This document shows positions 1 through 6,721 of a stretch of DNA of 49,340 nt, piece after piece. The position numbers and the translations under genes were made by a program. The DNA lies in the NCBI GenBank assembly GCA_001799895.1, contig MGUI01000043.1:1-49340 (forward strand). Direction: 5' to 3'. Position 1 is the first letter of the stretch; each line of letters begins with the position of its first letter. Below the pieces are notes generated by a model. That model searched no databases. It saw only the letters and a program-made list of their open reading frames with translations, and had not been told where the DNA came from. Source of the stretch: Elusimicrobia bacterium GWD2_63_28 (GTDB lineage: Bacteria; Elusimicrobiota; Elusimicrobia; Elusimicrobiales; UBA9959).

Positions 1-301
<301 letters not shown>

Positions 302-302
302 T

Positions 303-644
303 ATGGCCGAAAATAAAAAAACCGAAGACGGCAAGCCGGCGCAGCAGCGGATCCGCATCCGCCTCAACGCGTACGACTACAGGCTGATAGACCAGTCGAC
401 CGCCAAGATCATCGACACGGCGAAGCGGACCGGCGCGCTCATAGCGGGCCCGGTGCTTCTCCCGACGAGGATCCGCAAGTACACGGTGAACCGCTCCGTG
501 CACGTCGATAAAAAGTCGCGCGAGCAGTTCGAGATGCGCATCCACAAGCGCCTCATCGAGCTGATCAGCCCGACCCAGAAAACGGTGGACGAGCTGATGA
601 AGCTCGACCTCCCCAGCGGCGTGGAAGTAGAGATAAAGCTCTAA
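303..644 (+). CDS. rpsJ: 30S ribosomal protein S10
   Basis: The 113-residue product matches S10, including [33 protein letters not shown] and [15 protein letters not shown]10 lies in the 30S head and in other bacteria is also the NusE antitermination factor. A charged N-terminal extension of about 15 residues ([15 protein letters not shown]) precedes the usual start. GGAG at 286-289, inside the tuf end, may serve as a distant ribosome site. Two strong terminator hairpins follow instead of rplC, so the gene closes its operon here; rplC is found 46 kb away with its own promoter. Confidence 0.98.
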   Translation: MAENKKTEDGKPAQQRIRIRLNAYDYRLIDQSTAKIIDTAKRTGALIAGPVLLPTRIRKYTVNRSVHVDKKSREQFEMRIHKRLIELISPTQKTVDELMKLDLPSGVEVEIKL

Positions 645-677
645 CTCCCCGCAGCTCTCGGTAAGCTTGCTTTTGCC

Positions 678-720
678 AACCCTGGCGGCGCCTCACGGTG
701 CCGCCAGGGTTTTCTTTTTA
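678..720 (+). terminator. Strong intrinsic terminator after rpsJ
   Basis: AACCCTGGCGGC pairs with GCCGCCAGGGTT across a short loop and is followed by TTTCTTTTT. It ends the tuf-rpsJ unit and is not of the CCGCCGGG family that dominates the rest of the window. Confidence 0.9.
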
Positions 721-750
721 TCAAGGAATACTGCGCCTGACGAGCAAAAG

Positions 751-809
751 GAGGCTGGCTCTCTTTTGGGGTAGGGGCCCCAAAAGGTGCCAGCCTCTCT
801 TTTGTTTGG
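751..809 (+). terminator. Second long hairpin downstream of rpsJ
   Basis: GAGGCTGGC (751-759) pairs with GCCAGCCTC (789-797), and inside it CTTTTGGGG (763-771) pairs with CCCCAAAAG (778-786), leaving a 6-nt loop. TCTTTTGTTT follows. It looks like a back-up terminator sealing the ribosomal operon. Confidence 0.65.
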
Positions 810-1127
810 GGAAGGTCGGCCCGCCGGGGGTGTGGGGGCCTCTGGCACGGGGTCTCGCACACCGTGCTCGCCCCTCGTCACTCAGTCGTCGCGCTTACGC
901 AAGCTCCTCCCTCCGTGACGGCCCTCCACACGGTTCGCCGCCAGGCAGGCAAATTATATAGGTAATTGACCACACCCTGATGTTGCGGCCAGGCAATACG
1001 AGTATTCATATAGTAAAATATGAACATTGTGGAAGGTTTTTTGATTGGGGTATCTGTTAAATTGTTGTAGCTCATTTTATGTTGCGTGTTAGTGGAATCC
1101 AAGTGTTTCGATAAGAGGAATTCTCAA
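810..1127. other. Intergenic transition between rpsJ and the AT-rich island
   Basis: The first part (810-950) is GC-rich and low in complexity, with no credible gene on either strand. After about 950 the composition becomes AT-rich and stays so through three genes, so the island edge lies near here. A TAAAAT at 1014-1019 is a possible -10 for the first island gene. No tRNA, integrase or flanking direct repeat was recognised. Confidence 0.5.
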
Positions 1128-2150
1128 ATGGATGAAACTGGTCGGAAAAGATGGGAGTCAAAGTATAAACAGTTGCTTGATGATGAGTCTGGAATCTATC
1201 TTAAACATGATATCCCAGAGAATGTAGTTGTAAGAGCCAGGAGCAGTCTTGGGAACTTAATCCAAACATGGACTGAGGTGTTTGGGAACTTCTGGCAGCG
1301 TACGCGACATTCAAATCCAGAAATAGAAATAGATGCAGCTAAAGCTGAAATTGCCTCTCTCATTGAAAATGAAATACAACGGATTAACTTGCGTATTGGA
1401 CAGCTGTGGGCGAACCAATTGGAGCGTCTCCACGACTTGAAAATGGCGGGTAAAAAACTTGAGTCAACAGCGGAGGTTCAGTTGGATAAATCAGTTGAAA
1501 TCCTTGATAATCTTTTGGCCCATAGCCGATTTGAATTAGACGAAGAATCTAAGGTGCGTAGGGAGCGTTGGACAGAGATTCTTGTTAGCAGCATGTTGTC
1601 TCTGGTGTTCGGTGGGGCAATCGCACTTTTTAGTGTCTGGATAACTAATAAGTCTAATATGGAAAAGTTAGATCCCTATTTGGATATTAGCTTGGGCGAA
1701 CAGGATAAGATGGGCTTAATCCCAGTAAGCAGTGACACATTGCATCTTTCACTCATGAATAGCGGGCCTACTGATGTCGAAAATATACGAGTATCCTTAA
1801 CAAGTTTTCATGGCTCGTTGACTCTGGATAAGATAATTCAGGATTATGTGCAGACAGTCCCGAATTACAGTCTAAAAACACTTAAAAAGGGTGATAGTGT
1901 CGATATCGTTTTTGGGAATAACGATATATTTAAGTGGTCTAGTATGTTCGCTAATGAGGATTCTGTTTATAAGAAGGATTCGAGGTATAAAGGGTTAATA
2001 TTGTTAGTGAAATTGCACACAAGTTATCGAAGAGCGGTTGATAAAAAGATATTTCACACTACCCAAGTGTTTATTGCCAATAGGCACAATATTGTCCCAA
2101 TCCAGGCAATGTCAACTCGTGATGATTTCCTGCCGGGATATCTGCGATAG
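1128..2150 (+). CDS. Membrane-anchored coiled-coil protein of the AT-rich island (unknown function)
   Basis: The product has 340 residues. I chose the ATG at 1128 over the upstream in-frame start at 1086 because GAGG (1115-1118) lies 9 nt before it. Residues 1-148 are soluble, charged and helical, with coiled-coil character around 65-145. One membrane segment lies near 150-172 (ILVSSMLSLVFGGAIALFSV). The C-terminal part (about 180-340) looks beta-rich and contains NSGPTDVENIRVSL, which resembles CARDB or Ig-like adhesion folds. No enzymatic motif was seen and no family was recognised. It is AT-rich like the next two genes and probably belongs with them. A sensor or membrane effector role is only a guess. 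Confidence 0.8.
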   Translation: MDETGRKRWESKYKQLLDDESGIYLKHDIPENVVVRARSSLGNLIQTWTEVFGNFWQRTRHSNPEIEIDAAKAEIASLIENEIQRINLRIGQLWANQLERLHDLKMAGKKLESTAEVQLDKSVEILDNLLAHSRFELDEESKVRRERWTEILVSSMLSLVFGGAIALFSVWITNKSNMEKLDPYLDISLGEQDKMGLIPVSSDTLHLSLMNSGPTDVENIRVSLTSFHGSLTLDKIIQDYVQTVPNYSLKTLKKGDSVDIVFGNNDIFKWSSMFANEDSVYKKDSRYKGLILLVKLHTSYRRAVDKKIFHTTQVFIANRHNIVPIQAMSTRDDFLPGYLR

Positions 2151-2162
2151 GGGGAATAATAT

Positions 2163-2190
2163 GGGACGCTGCTTCTTATATTCCTAACTA
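2163..2190 (+). repeat. Degenerate half-REP, GGGACGCTGCTTC type
   Basis: Starts GGGACGCTGCTTCTTATATT and continues TCCTAACT, close to the clean copies at 10701 and 12834. It lies 12 bp after the preceding stop codon, the usual place for these elements here. The following ACCGGGTAAGCGCGGGGGCT may be a decayed terminator. Confidence 0.6.
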
Positions 2191-2244
2191 ACACTAATTC
2201 ACCGGGTAAGCGCGGGGGCTTTGTGAAAGTGGGATAATCAATAT

Positions 2245-3993
2245 TTGCTAATGAAAAAGCGCCAGAAAATTACCGTACGATTGTTGCAGGAATGGCACCC
2301 AAGCAAGAATGTGGGGTTGGATCCAATTGGTTTGACCAGGTTTTCTTTTAAGAAAGTCTGGTGGAAGTGTCGGAAATGCGGGGGGGAATGGGAGGCTCGC
2401 ATTTCTGCCCGTAGTGTCGGCAGGGGCTGCCCCTTTTGCGCTAATCTTAAAGCTTCTCCTGTGAATTGCCTTGCTAAGCACTGCCCTGACATTTCCGCGG
2501 ATTGGGATAAATTGCGAAATGCAACTTTGACCCCGAAGGACGTAACCCCGGGTTCTGCCAAGAAAGTATGGTGGATTTGCTCAAACGGACACCGTCAGTA
2601 TGTCTCAGTTCGCTACAGAACGCAGTCCGGATGCCTTGAATGCCGAAAGCAGGGGAAGTTAAATAAGCTTCGCGCTGAAGGTGATCATTTAGCTGCGAAG
2701 AAAGGCGGACGTGTTCTTCAGCTTATTAAAGAAGGCAGAATTTATAAGCTCGAGTTAGAATGCGATAAGGAGCATAAATGGTGGACCCGGCTTGACCGAC
2801 TGAGACATAATACTTGGTGCAAGGTGTGTGTTCACAAAGCTCTTGCCTTTACGATTAAAGACGCAAAGAAGCTTGCCGCAACTTATGGCGGCGAATGCCT
2901 TTCGACTGAATATAACAACTCAACCACGCCACTAATCTGGCGCTGCAAGCTGGGCCACACTTGGGAATCGACTTATTCCAATGTGGCAGCCGGAGGCTGG
3001 TGCCGGCATTGTGCCTCCGGTAAGTCCGAGCGGATTTGTCGTGCTCTTTTCAAGGCTACATTTGGTAACGATTTCAACAAGCAACGCCCAAAGTGGCTAA
3101 TTGGCCCCTCCGGCAGTCCCTTGGAATTGGACGGCTACGCGCAAACATTGGGTATTGCTTTCGAATTTCAAGGCCATCAACACACAAAAAAACACGATTA
3201 TTTTGATAAAACTGTTACCTCTTTTGAAAAAAGGAAAATGTACGATCAGGTAAAATCTGCCTTATGCAGGCAGAAGGGTGTAAAACTCTTTCAAATCTTC
3301 CCATTCGAAGATATTTCTGATTTGAGGCGGCAACTCCTTCGCGAAGCCAAGCGGCTTAATATTAAACTTCCTAAGAATCCATCCACGGTTTCAGTGTCTG
3401 GGGCCGAAACGGCCTCCCCCGATATGACGCTTAGGATGCTAAAAGCTGCTAAAAATGCCAGACTCAAGTTGCATACTGACTATTGTTCTGATGCTAATCA
3501 GCCAATTCTCGTAGAGTGTGAAGATGGACACAAATGGAACACAAATATCCATCGTATTGAGAAGGGACAGCATTGCAGAGTGTGCGCTGGTCTGGTACGT
3601 TTAGATCTTAGGGATATTAAAGATTGGGCAAGAAAGAGAGGGTGGACTTGTCTCTCAAAATCTTACCTTGATAGCCGAAGTAATCTTACTTGGAAATGCA
3701 GTAAAGGGCATATTTGGGAGGCCTCCTGGAGTAATGTTTCAAAGAAAAATCGTCCGACCGGATGCCCTGAATGCGCAGGAAAGCGGCGCCACACTATTTC
3801 CGAGATGCATAGCTTTGCAGCCAGTCGGGGGTGGCGTTGCCTCTCTACAAATTATGTAAACAAAGACGCCCATTTGATTTGGCAATGCGCCAAAGGCCAC
3901 AAGTGGTCGGTCTCATATGGCAATGTAAAAACATATAAAGATTGTCCTCATTGTACTGGGTATGCCAAATCGATACACTTAAAGGGGGAATAG
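2245..3993 (+). CDS. Nuclease-like protein with seven treble-clef/zinc-ribbon repeats
   Basis: The product has 582 residues from TTG 2245, where GGGA at 2231-2234 is well spaced; ATG 2251 is the alternative start. Four zinc-ribbon repeats come first (about residues 14-65, 76-133, 150-195, 207-256), each built as W-x-C-x2-C or C-x2-GH, W/Y, then a terminal C-x2-C; the first contains EWHPSKN and CPFC, as in the DUF4379 family. A nuclease-like core follows (about 260-372) with LELDGYAQ and AFEFQGHQH, where D296, E307 and Q309 fit a PD-(D/E)XK or Vsr-like site (ExQ in place of ExK). Three more ribbons end the protein (about 393-450, 455-517, 520-573). Zinc binding and cleavage of nucleic acid are inferred from family resemblance. 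The gene sits between two other AT-rich genes on the same strand. Confidence 0.8.
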   Translation: MLMKKRQKITVRLLQEWHPSKNVGLDPIGLTRFSFKKVWWKCRKCGGEWEARISARSVGRGCPFCANLKASPVNCLAKHCPDISADWDKLRNATLTPKDVTPGSAKKVWWICSNGHRQYVSVRYRTQSGCLECRKQGKLNKLRAEGDHLAAKKGGRVLQLIKEGRIYKLELECDKEHKWWTRLDRLRHNTWCKVCVHKALAFTIKDAKKLAATYGGECLSTEYNNSTTPLIWRCKLGHTWESTYSNVAAGGWCRHCASGKSERICRALFKATFGNDFNKQRPKWLIGPSGSPLELDGYAQTLGIAFEFQGHQHTKKHDYFDKTVTSFEKRKMYDQVKSALCRQKGVKLFQIFPFEDISDLRRQLLREAKRLNIKLPKNPSTVSVSGAETASPDMTLRMLKAAKNARLKLHTDYCSDANQPILVECEDGHKWNTNIHRIEKGQHCRVCAGLVRLDLRDIKDWARKRGWTCLSKSYLDSRSNLTWKCSKGHIWEASWSNVSKKNRPTGCPECAGKRRHTISEMHSFAASRGWRCLSTNYVNKDAHLIWQCAKGHKWSVSYGNVKTYKDCPHCTGYAKSIHLKGE

Positions 3994-4022
3994 TAGTAGG
4001 AAAGATAGTGGGAATGTAGGCA

Positions 4023-4089
4023 GGTCTTAACTTTTGACCTTTAACTCGAACCCGCCGGGGAAGCCTAGACATTTTGATTTAGTGAAATG
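4023..4089 (+). repeat. Decayed REP plus terminator module
   Basis: GGTCTTAACTTTTGACCTTT resembles a REP variant, and CCCGCCGGGGAAGCC (4051-4065) followed by ATTTTGATTTAGTGAAAT matches the standard terminator/-10 module with the right stem arm lost. It shows that the island carries the same punctuation as the host genes, but degraded. Confidence 0.5.
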
Positions 4090-4186
4090 GATAAAAGAGG
4101 TCTAGTTGGTCATTCCGTTGTCAGCGTCCCTAGTGCCGTTTTGAAATAGAAAGTAATAAACCATGTTGTTTTGAATGAGGAATCTA

Positions 4187-4966
4187 ATGCGTGCTACCAG
4201 AATCACAAGTTTTACTTTGCTCGATAATGCAAAAGACTCCTTGGCGCATGCCGTTTTGCATTTGTCTGATTTGGAAGATAAGTCCCCAAGGAAGTGGAAA
4301 ATTGCGATACGTGAAATCACACATGTTATTGAACTCCTACTAAAGGAAAGATTGCGACGGGAACACCCCGCTCTGATTTGGATAAAAGCTGATGACTACT
4401 TATCAATGGATAAGCCTACGGTTGGCATCTCTGAGGCCGCAGATAGATTGCATCGTATTTGTAATATCCCACTCCCCAAAGGTGCAGATCGGACACTGAA
4501 TGCCTGCAAGAAACTTCGGAATCGCATTGAACATTGTGAATTTCAGCTCAATGAGGCTGAGGCTAAAGGATTTGTGGGAAGATTGTTGTCTCTTATTATT
4601 GTTTTCTCTAAAGAGCATCTTTCTGTAGACTTTGAAACGGAGTTTCGGAATGATAAAAGTTGGAAGGATTTAATCGAAATTGTGGAGTTTCGGGAGGAAC
4701 AGGTTAAGTCCATCAGAGAGCGTTTTGTGAGGGAGGAAATTTCTTCAGATGTATGCCCGTCATGTGGTGAGGACACTTTTCATCTCGAGGAAGAAAGATG
4801 CTGCCTGTGTGATCACCATGAGCGTTTAATTGAATGTGAAGCTTGTGGTGTTTTGTTATTTCAGTCAGAGAGTAAGTATCTGTCTGGACCAAATGATGAA
4901 GATGACGCATGTTTCTGCATGGATTGCTATGTTGATATAATGCATGCGGAGCACGACTATGATTAA
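4187..4966 (+). CDS. HEPN-like protein with C-terminal zinc ribbons
   Basis: The product has 259 residues. ATG 4187 is preferred over 4175 because GAGG (4177-4180) sits 6 nt upstream of it. The first 170 residues are helical and contain LRNRIEHCEF, whose R-x4-H (R111, H116) matches the RNase signature of HEPN domains. The C-terminal 80 residues hold several Cys pairs (CPSCG, CCLCDHH, CEACG, CFCMDC), a pattern of one or two zinc ribbons. HEPN proteins are often RNA-cleaving effectors in toxin-antitoxin and antiphage systems, so an RNase effector role is a reasonable inference, not proven here. The gene is AT-rich and on the same strand as the zinc-ribbon nuclease gene 193 bp upstream. Confidence 0.72.
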   Translation: MRATRITSFTLLDNAKDSLAHAVLHLSDLEDKSPRKWKIAIREITHVIELLLKERLRREHPALIWIKADDYLSMDKPTVGISEAADRLHRICNIPLPKGADRTLNACKKLRNRIEHCEFQLNEAEAKGFVGRLLSLIIVFSKEHLSVDFETEFRNDKSWKDLIEIVEFREEQVKSIRERFVREEISSDVCPSCGEDTFHLEEERCCLCDHHERLIECEACGVLLFQSESKYLSGPNDEDDACFCMDCYVDIMHAEHDYD

Positions 4967-5000
4967 TGGAAGGACAACCATGCGGGTATAGGGCCCCGCC

Positions 5001-5024
5001 AAAAAAGTAGCTGCCACCTTTTTT
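5001..5024 (+). terminator. Weak hairpin after the HEPN-like gene
   Basis: AAAAAAG (5001-5007) can pair with CTTTTTT (5018-5024) around a 10-nt loop. An A/T-only stem with a T-run is a weak terminator candidate. Confidence 0.35.
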
Positions 5025-5036
5025 ATGGAGGGAATC

Positions 5037-5068
5037 GGGGGGACGCTGATTCCGAATTCCTAATTGCG
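5037..5068 (+). repeat. Half-REP before terminator
   Basis: GGGGGACGCTGATTCCGAAT followed by TCCTAATTGCG is a diverged copy of the GGGGACGCTGCTTCC family, directly abutting the next terminator. Confidence 0.6.
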
Positions 5069-5069
5069 A

Positions 5070-5243
5070 AGCCGCCGGGGGAGCCCGGCGGTTTTGTTTT
5101 GTGGCGACAGGCCGTTGTCAGTGCGGGGTGCTATCCTATATGGGCGGGGGGAAGTGCTTTTTGTATTCCATACGCATACAACAAATTTGTTGGTATGGCC
5201 GCTGGAACAAAAAAGGGGGCAGGGATGTCAGCCAGTTATGGGG
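5070..5243 (+). repeat. Copy 1 of a duplicated terminator-promoter-operator block
   Basis: This block is nearly identical to 6132-6307: terminator, TGTGGCGACA, a CTATCCTATATGGGCGGGGG stretch, an AT-rich palindrome and AACAAAAAAGGGGG leading into an ATG. In this copy the palindrome (5175-5197) has one extra G and the ATG at 5225 opens a dead reading frame. The two copies flank the receiver gene at 5546-6097. Confidence 0.85.
5071..5100 (+). terminator. CCGCCGGG-family terminator (module copy)
   Basis: CCGCCGGG (5072-5079) pairs with CCCGGCGG (5084-5091), followed by TTTTGTTTT. Confidence 0.85.
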
Positions 5244-5245
5244 TA

Positions 5246-5273
5246 GGGGACGTTCTTAACTATTGGACTATTT
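5246..5273 (+). repeat. Half-REP, GGGGACGTTCTTAAC type
   Basis: GGGGACGTTCTTAACTATTG continuing GACTATTTG parallels the copy at 7530 (GGGACGCTCTTAACTATTGA). It lies inside the broken XRE remnant. Confidence 0.55.
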
Positions 5274-5296
5274 GGTGGATAGTAGACGCTCTGTTT

Positions 5297-5321
5297 CTAA
5301 GGTTCCAATTTGGAACCTTAG
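5297..5321. promoter_or_regulatory. 25-bp perfect palindrome (orphan operator candidate)
   Basis: Arms CTAAGGTTCCAA and TTGGAACCTTAG flank a single T. The shape resembles operators of XRE/HigA-type antitoxins, yet no regulator gene adjoins it. It shares its CCAATTTGG core with the palindrome at 5376. Confidence 0.55.
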
Positions 5322-5375
5322 AGGTAGGGCACTAAAAGCAGGTCGCTGCATCTTAACTCCTATGTGTCGAATCTT

Positions 5376-5398
5376 TAAGATGCCAATTTGGCATCTTA
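5376..5398. promoter_or_regulatory. 23-bp perfect palindrome related to the one at 5297
   Basis: Arms TAAGATGCCAA and TTGGCATCTTA flank a single T. The outer and central bases match the first palindrome and only the inner pairs differ, as expected for two operators of related regulators. It lies 148 bp before the receiver gene. Confidence 0.55.
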
Positions 5399-5475
5399 GA
5401 GCATATAAGGGGATATTAGGGCCGTAGGTGGGAGACGCTTTTACCATTTGATTCTTGTGTTTCCGCTTGGCCTAT

Positions 5476-5497
5476 AAAGCCCGGCGGCTTTATTTTT
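5476..5497 (+). terminator. Short degenerate hairpin before the receiver gene
   Basis: AAAGCC (5476-5481) pairs with GGCTTT (5486-5491) around CGGC, followed by ATTTTTA. It looks like a decayed CCGCCGGG module. Confidence 0.35.
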
Positions 5498-5545
5498 ATA
5501 CAATAATCCGGAGAGGGCTGGTCAGCGGGGATCTGGGGGATAGTT

Positions 5546-6097
5546 ATGATGATTCTTATTGTGGACGATGATAAGGACAGTCTGTTCATGACTGGCGCCA
5601 TGGTGAAGCAGTGCGGCTACACTCCGGTAACGGTTTCGGACGGCGCCCAGGCGCTCTCCCTTATAGCCGACATGGATATACGGGTGGTCATAAGCGACTG
5701 GGAGATGCCGGGACTGACAGGCATTGACCTGGTGCGGGCCCTGCGCGCCGACAGGCTGCGGCCTTACGTTTATTTCATCGTGCTCACCGGCAAGAGGATA
5801 GGCAGCATCAACTTTATGGAGGCCATGGACGCCGGGGCGGACGACTACATGGAAAAGCCGGCGCACAAGGACCTTCTGAAGGTCAGGCTGCGGGTAGCGG
5901 AGAGGATACTGAAGCTGGACATGCAGATGAAGGACTTAAGCAGACTGGTCCCGGTATGCGCCAGCTGCCGACGCGTGCGCCGCGATGACCAGGCGTATGA
6001 AAGCATCGAGCAGTATATTTCCAAGAATTCCGAATTCAAGTTCTCTCACGGCATCTGCCCGGAGTGCATGAAGAGGCTGTATCCGCAGATCAAGTAG
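5546..6097 (+). CDS. Receiver-domain response regulator with C-terminal four-Cys motif
   Basis: The product has 183 residues. Residues 1-120 form a CheY-like receiver: acidic D7-D9, phospho-acceptor D51 in VVISDWEMPG, T81 and K104 in MEKP. The tail (about 134-183) has C138-x2-C141 and C171-x2-C174 within a LVPVCASCRRVR...FSHGICPECMKRLYP pattern that in other bacteria ends many receiver and hybrid-kinase proteins and probably binds a metal. There is no DNA-binding domain and no histidine kinase nearby, so its partner is encoded elsewhere. ATG 5546 and 5549 are both possible starts. The gene lies between two copies of a 170-bp repeat. Confidence 0.9.
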   Translation: MMILIVDDDKDSLFMTGAMVKQCGYTPVTVSDGAQALSLIADMDIRVVISDWEMPGLTGIDLVRALRADRLRPYVYFIVLTGKRIGSINFMEAMDAGADDYMEKPAHKDLLKVRLRVAERILKLDMQMKDLSRLVPVCASCRRVRRDDQAYESIEQYISKNSEFKFSHGICPECMKRLYPQIK

Positions 6098-6101
6098 GCA
6101 G

Positions 6102-6132
6102 AGGGACGCTGCCGAGTTCTTGCGCTGTTCGC
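6102..6132 (+). repeat. Half-REP before terminator
   Basis: GAGGGACGCTGCCGAGTTCT, a diverged GGGGACGCTGCTGAGTTTT-type copy, directly after the receiver stop and abutting the terminator. Confidence 0.6.
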
Positions 6133-6162
6133 GCCGCCGGGGAAGCCCGGCGGTTTTGTTTT
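6133..6162 (+). terminator. CCGCCGGG-family terminator
   Basis: CCGCCGGG (6134-6141) pairs with CCCGGCGG (6146-6153), followed by TTTTGTTTTG. It ends the receiver transcript. Confidence 0.88.
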
Positions 6163-6176
6163 GTGGCGACACGCCC

Positions 6177-6204
6177 TTGTCGGGGTTGGCTGCTATCCTA
6201 TATG
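6177..6204 (+). promoter_or_regulatory. Possible promoter of the XRE gene
   Basis: TTGTCG (6177-6182) and TATATG (6199-6204) are 16 bp apart. The stretch is repeated upstream in copy 1. Confidence 0.4.
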
Positions 6205-6236
6205 GGCGGGGGGAAGTGTTTTTTGTGTTCCATACG

Positions 6237-6258
6237 CATACAACAAATTTGTTGTATG
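6237..6258. promoter_or_regulatory. 22-bp perfect palindrome, probable operator of the XRE regulator
   Basis: CATACAACAAA is followed directly by its reverse complement TTTGTTGTATG. It lies between the promoter and the ATG at 6287, where a repressor would block its own gene. Confidence 0.65.
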
Positions 6259-6286
6259 TCCGCTGGAACAAAAAAGGGGGGCAGGT

Positions 6287-6571
6287 ATGGCAGCCAGGGA
6301 TTACGGGATGAAGGATTTTGAGGAGGAATTCATAAAGACCCCGGCGCAAAGACTGGCTGTCGAGCGGGCCCTCGCGCGCCTGCTCATAGGCCGCAAGGTG
6401 GCTGACCTGCGCACGGCCGCGGGCATGACCCAGGCTCAGTTGGCGGGGCGGCTGCGCACAAAGCAGCAGGTGATCTCCCGCCTGGAGCAGGCCAAATACA
6501 AGCCATCCCTGCGCACCCTCGAGAAGATCGCCCGCATCTTCTCCCGCCGCCTGGAGATAAACTTCGTCTAG
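6287..6571 (+). CDS. XRE-family helix-turn-helix regulator (solo antitoxin-like)
   Basis: The product has 94 residues from ATG 6287, with GGGGGGCAGG just upstream. Residues 34-88 form the HTH_XRE domain: VADLRTAAGMTQAQLAGRLR, then the recognition helix KQQVISRLEQ and the SLRTLEKIARIF helix. The N-terminal FEEEFIKTPAQRLAVERALA resembles HigA-type antitoxins, but no RelE/HigB-like toxin lies on either side. The 22-bp palindrome upstream suggests autorepression. It could be a stranded antitoxin or a simple repressor. Confidence 0.88.
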   Translation: MAARDYGMKDFEEEFIKTPAQRLAVERALARLLIGRKVADLRTAAGMTQAQLAGRLRTKQQVISRLEQAKYKPSLRTLEKIARIFSRRLEINFV

Positions 6572-6590
6572 TCTTCCTGACCAGCGCAAA

Positions 6591-6620
6591 GCCGCCGGGG
6601 CCGACCGGCGGTTTTATTTT
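6591..6620 (+). terminator. CCGCCGGG-family terminator after XRE gene
   Basis: CCGCCGG (6592-6598) pairs with CCGGCGG (6605-6611), then TTTTATTTTG. Confidence 0.85.
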
Positions 6621-6709
6621 GTGATGGAGTAAAGGGCCCAGAGTCCGAAAGGCCAAAATACCGGATAGGCCTAGTCCCTATGGCCCCTGTTCCTTAGCTG
6701 CGTGGGGGC

Positions 6710-6715
6710 TATAAT
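6710..6715 (+). promoter_or_regulatory. -10 box of the ADP-ribosyltransferase gene (leaderless)
   Basis: TATAAT ends 6 nt before the GTG start codon, so transcription would begin at or next to the codon itself. No Shine-Dalgarno site is present. Confidence 0.65.
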
Positions 6716-6721
6716 ATTTTC

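Larger units (their letters stand above)
5225..5335 (+). pseudogene. Remnant of an XRE-regulator start
   Basis: ATGTCAGCCAGTTATGGGG at 5225 matches the first codons of the intact XRE gene at 6287 (ATGGCAGCCAGGGATTACGG), then runs into a half-REP (GGGGACGTTC) and a meaningless 36-codon frame. The helix-turn-helix body is absent. The remnant probably arose by partial duplication, with a REP at the breakpoint. Confidence 0.55.
6132..6307 (+). repeat. Copy 2 of the duplicated terminator-promoter-operator block
   Basis: Nearly identical to 5070-5243. This copy is intact: it leads to the XRE gene and has a perfect palindrome. Confidence 0.85.

Noticed and set aside
878..1102. 74-codon minus-strand frame after rpsJ
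   Set aside because: No ribosome site or -10, crosses the composition boundary and shows no domain.
6100..6286. Missing toxin partner of the XRE regulator
   Set aside because: Frames around it were read on both strands; none resembles RelE, HigB or another toxin.
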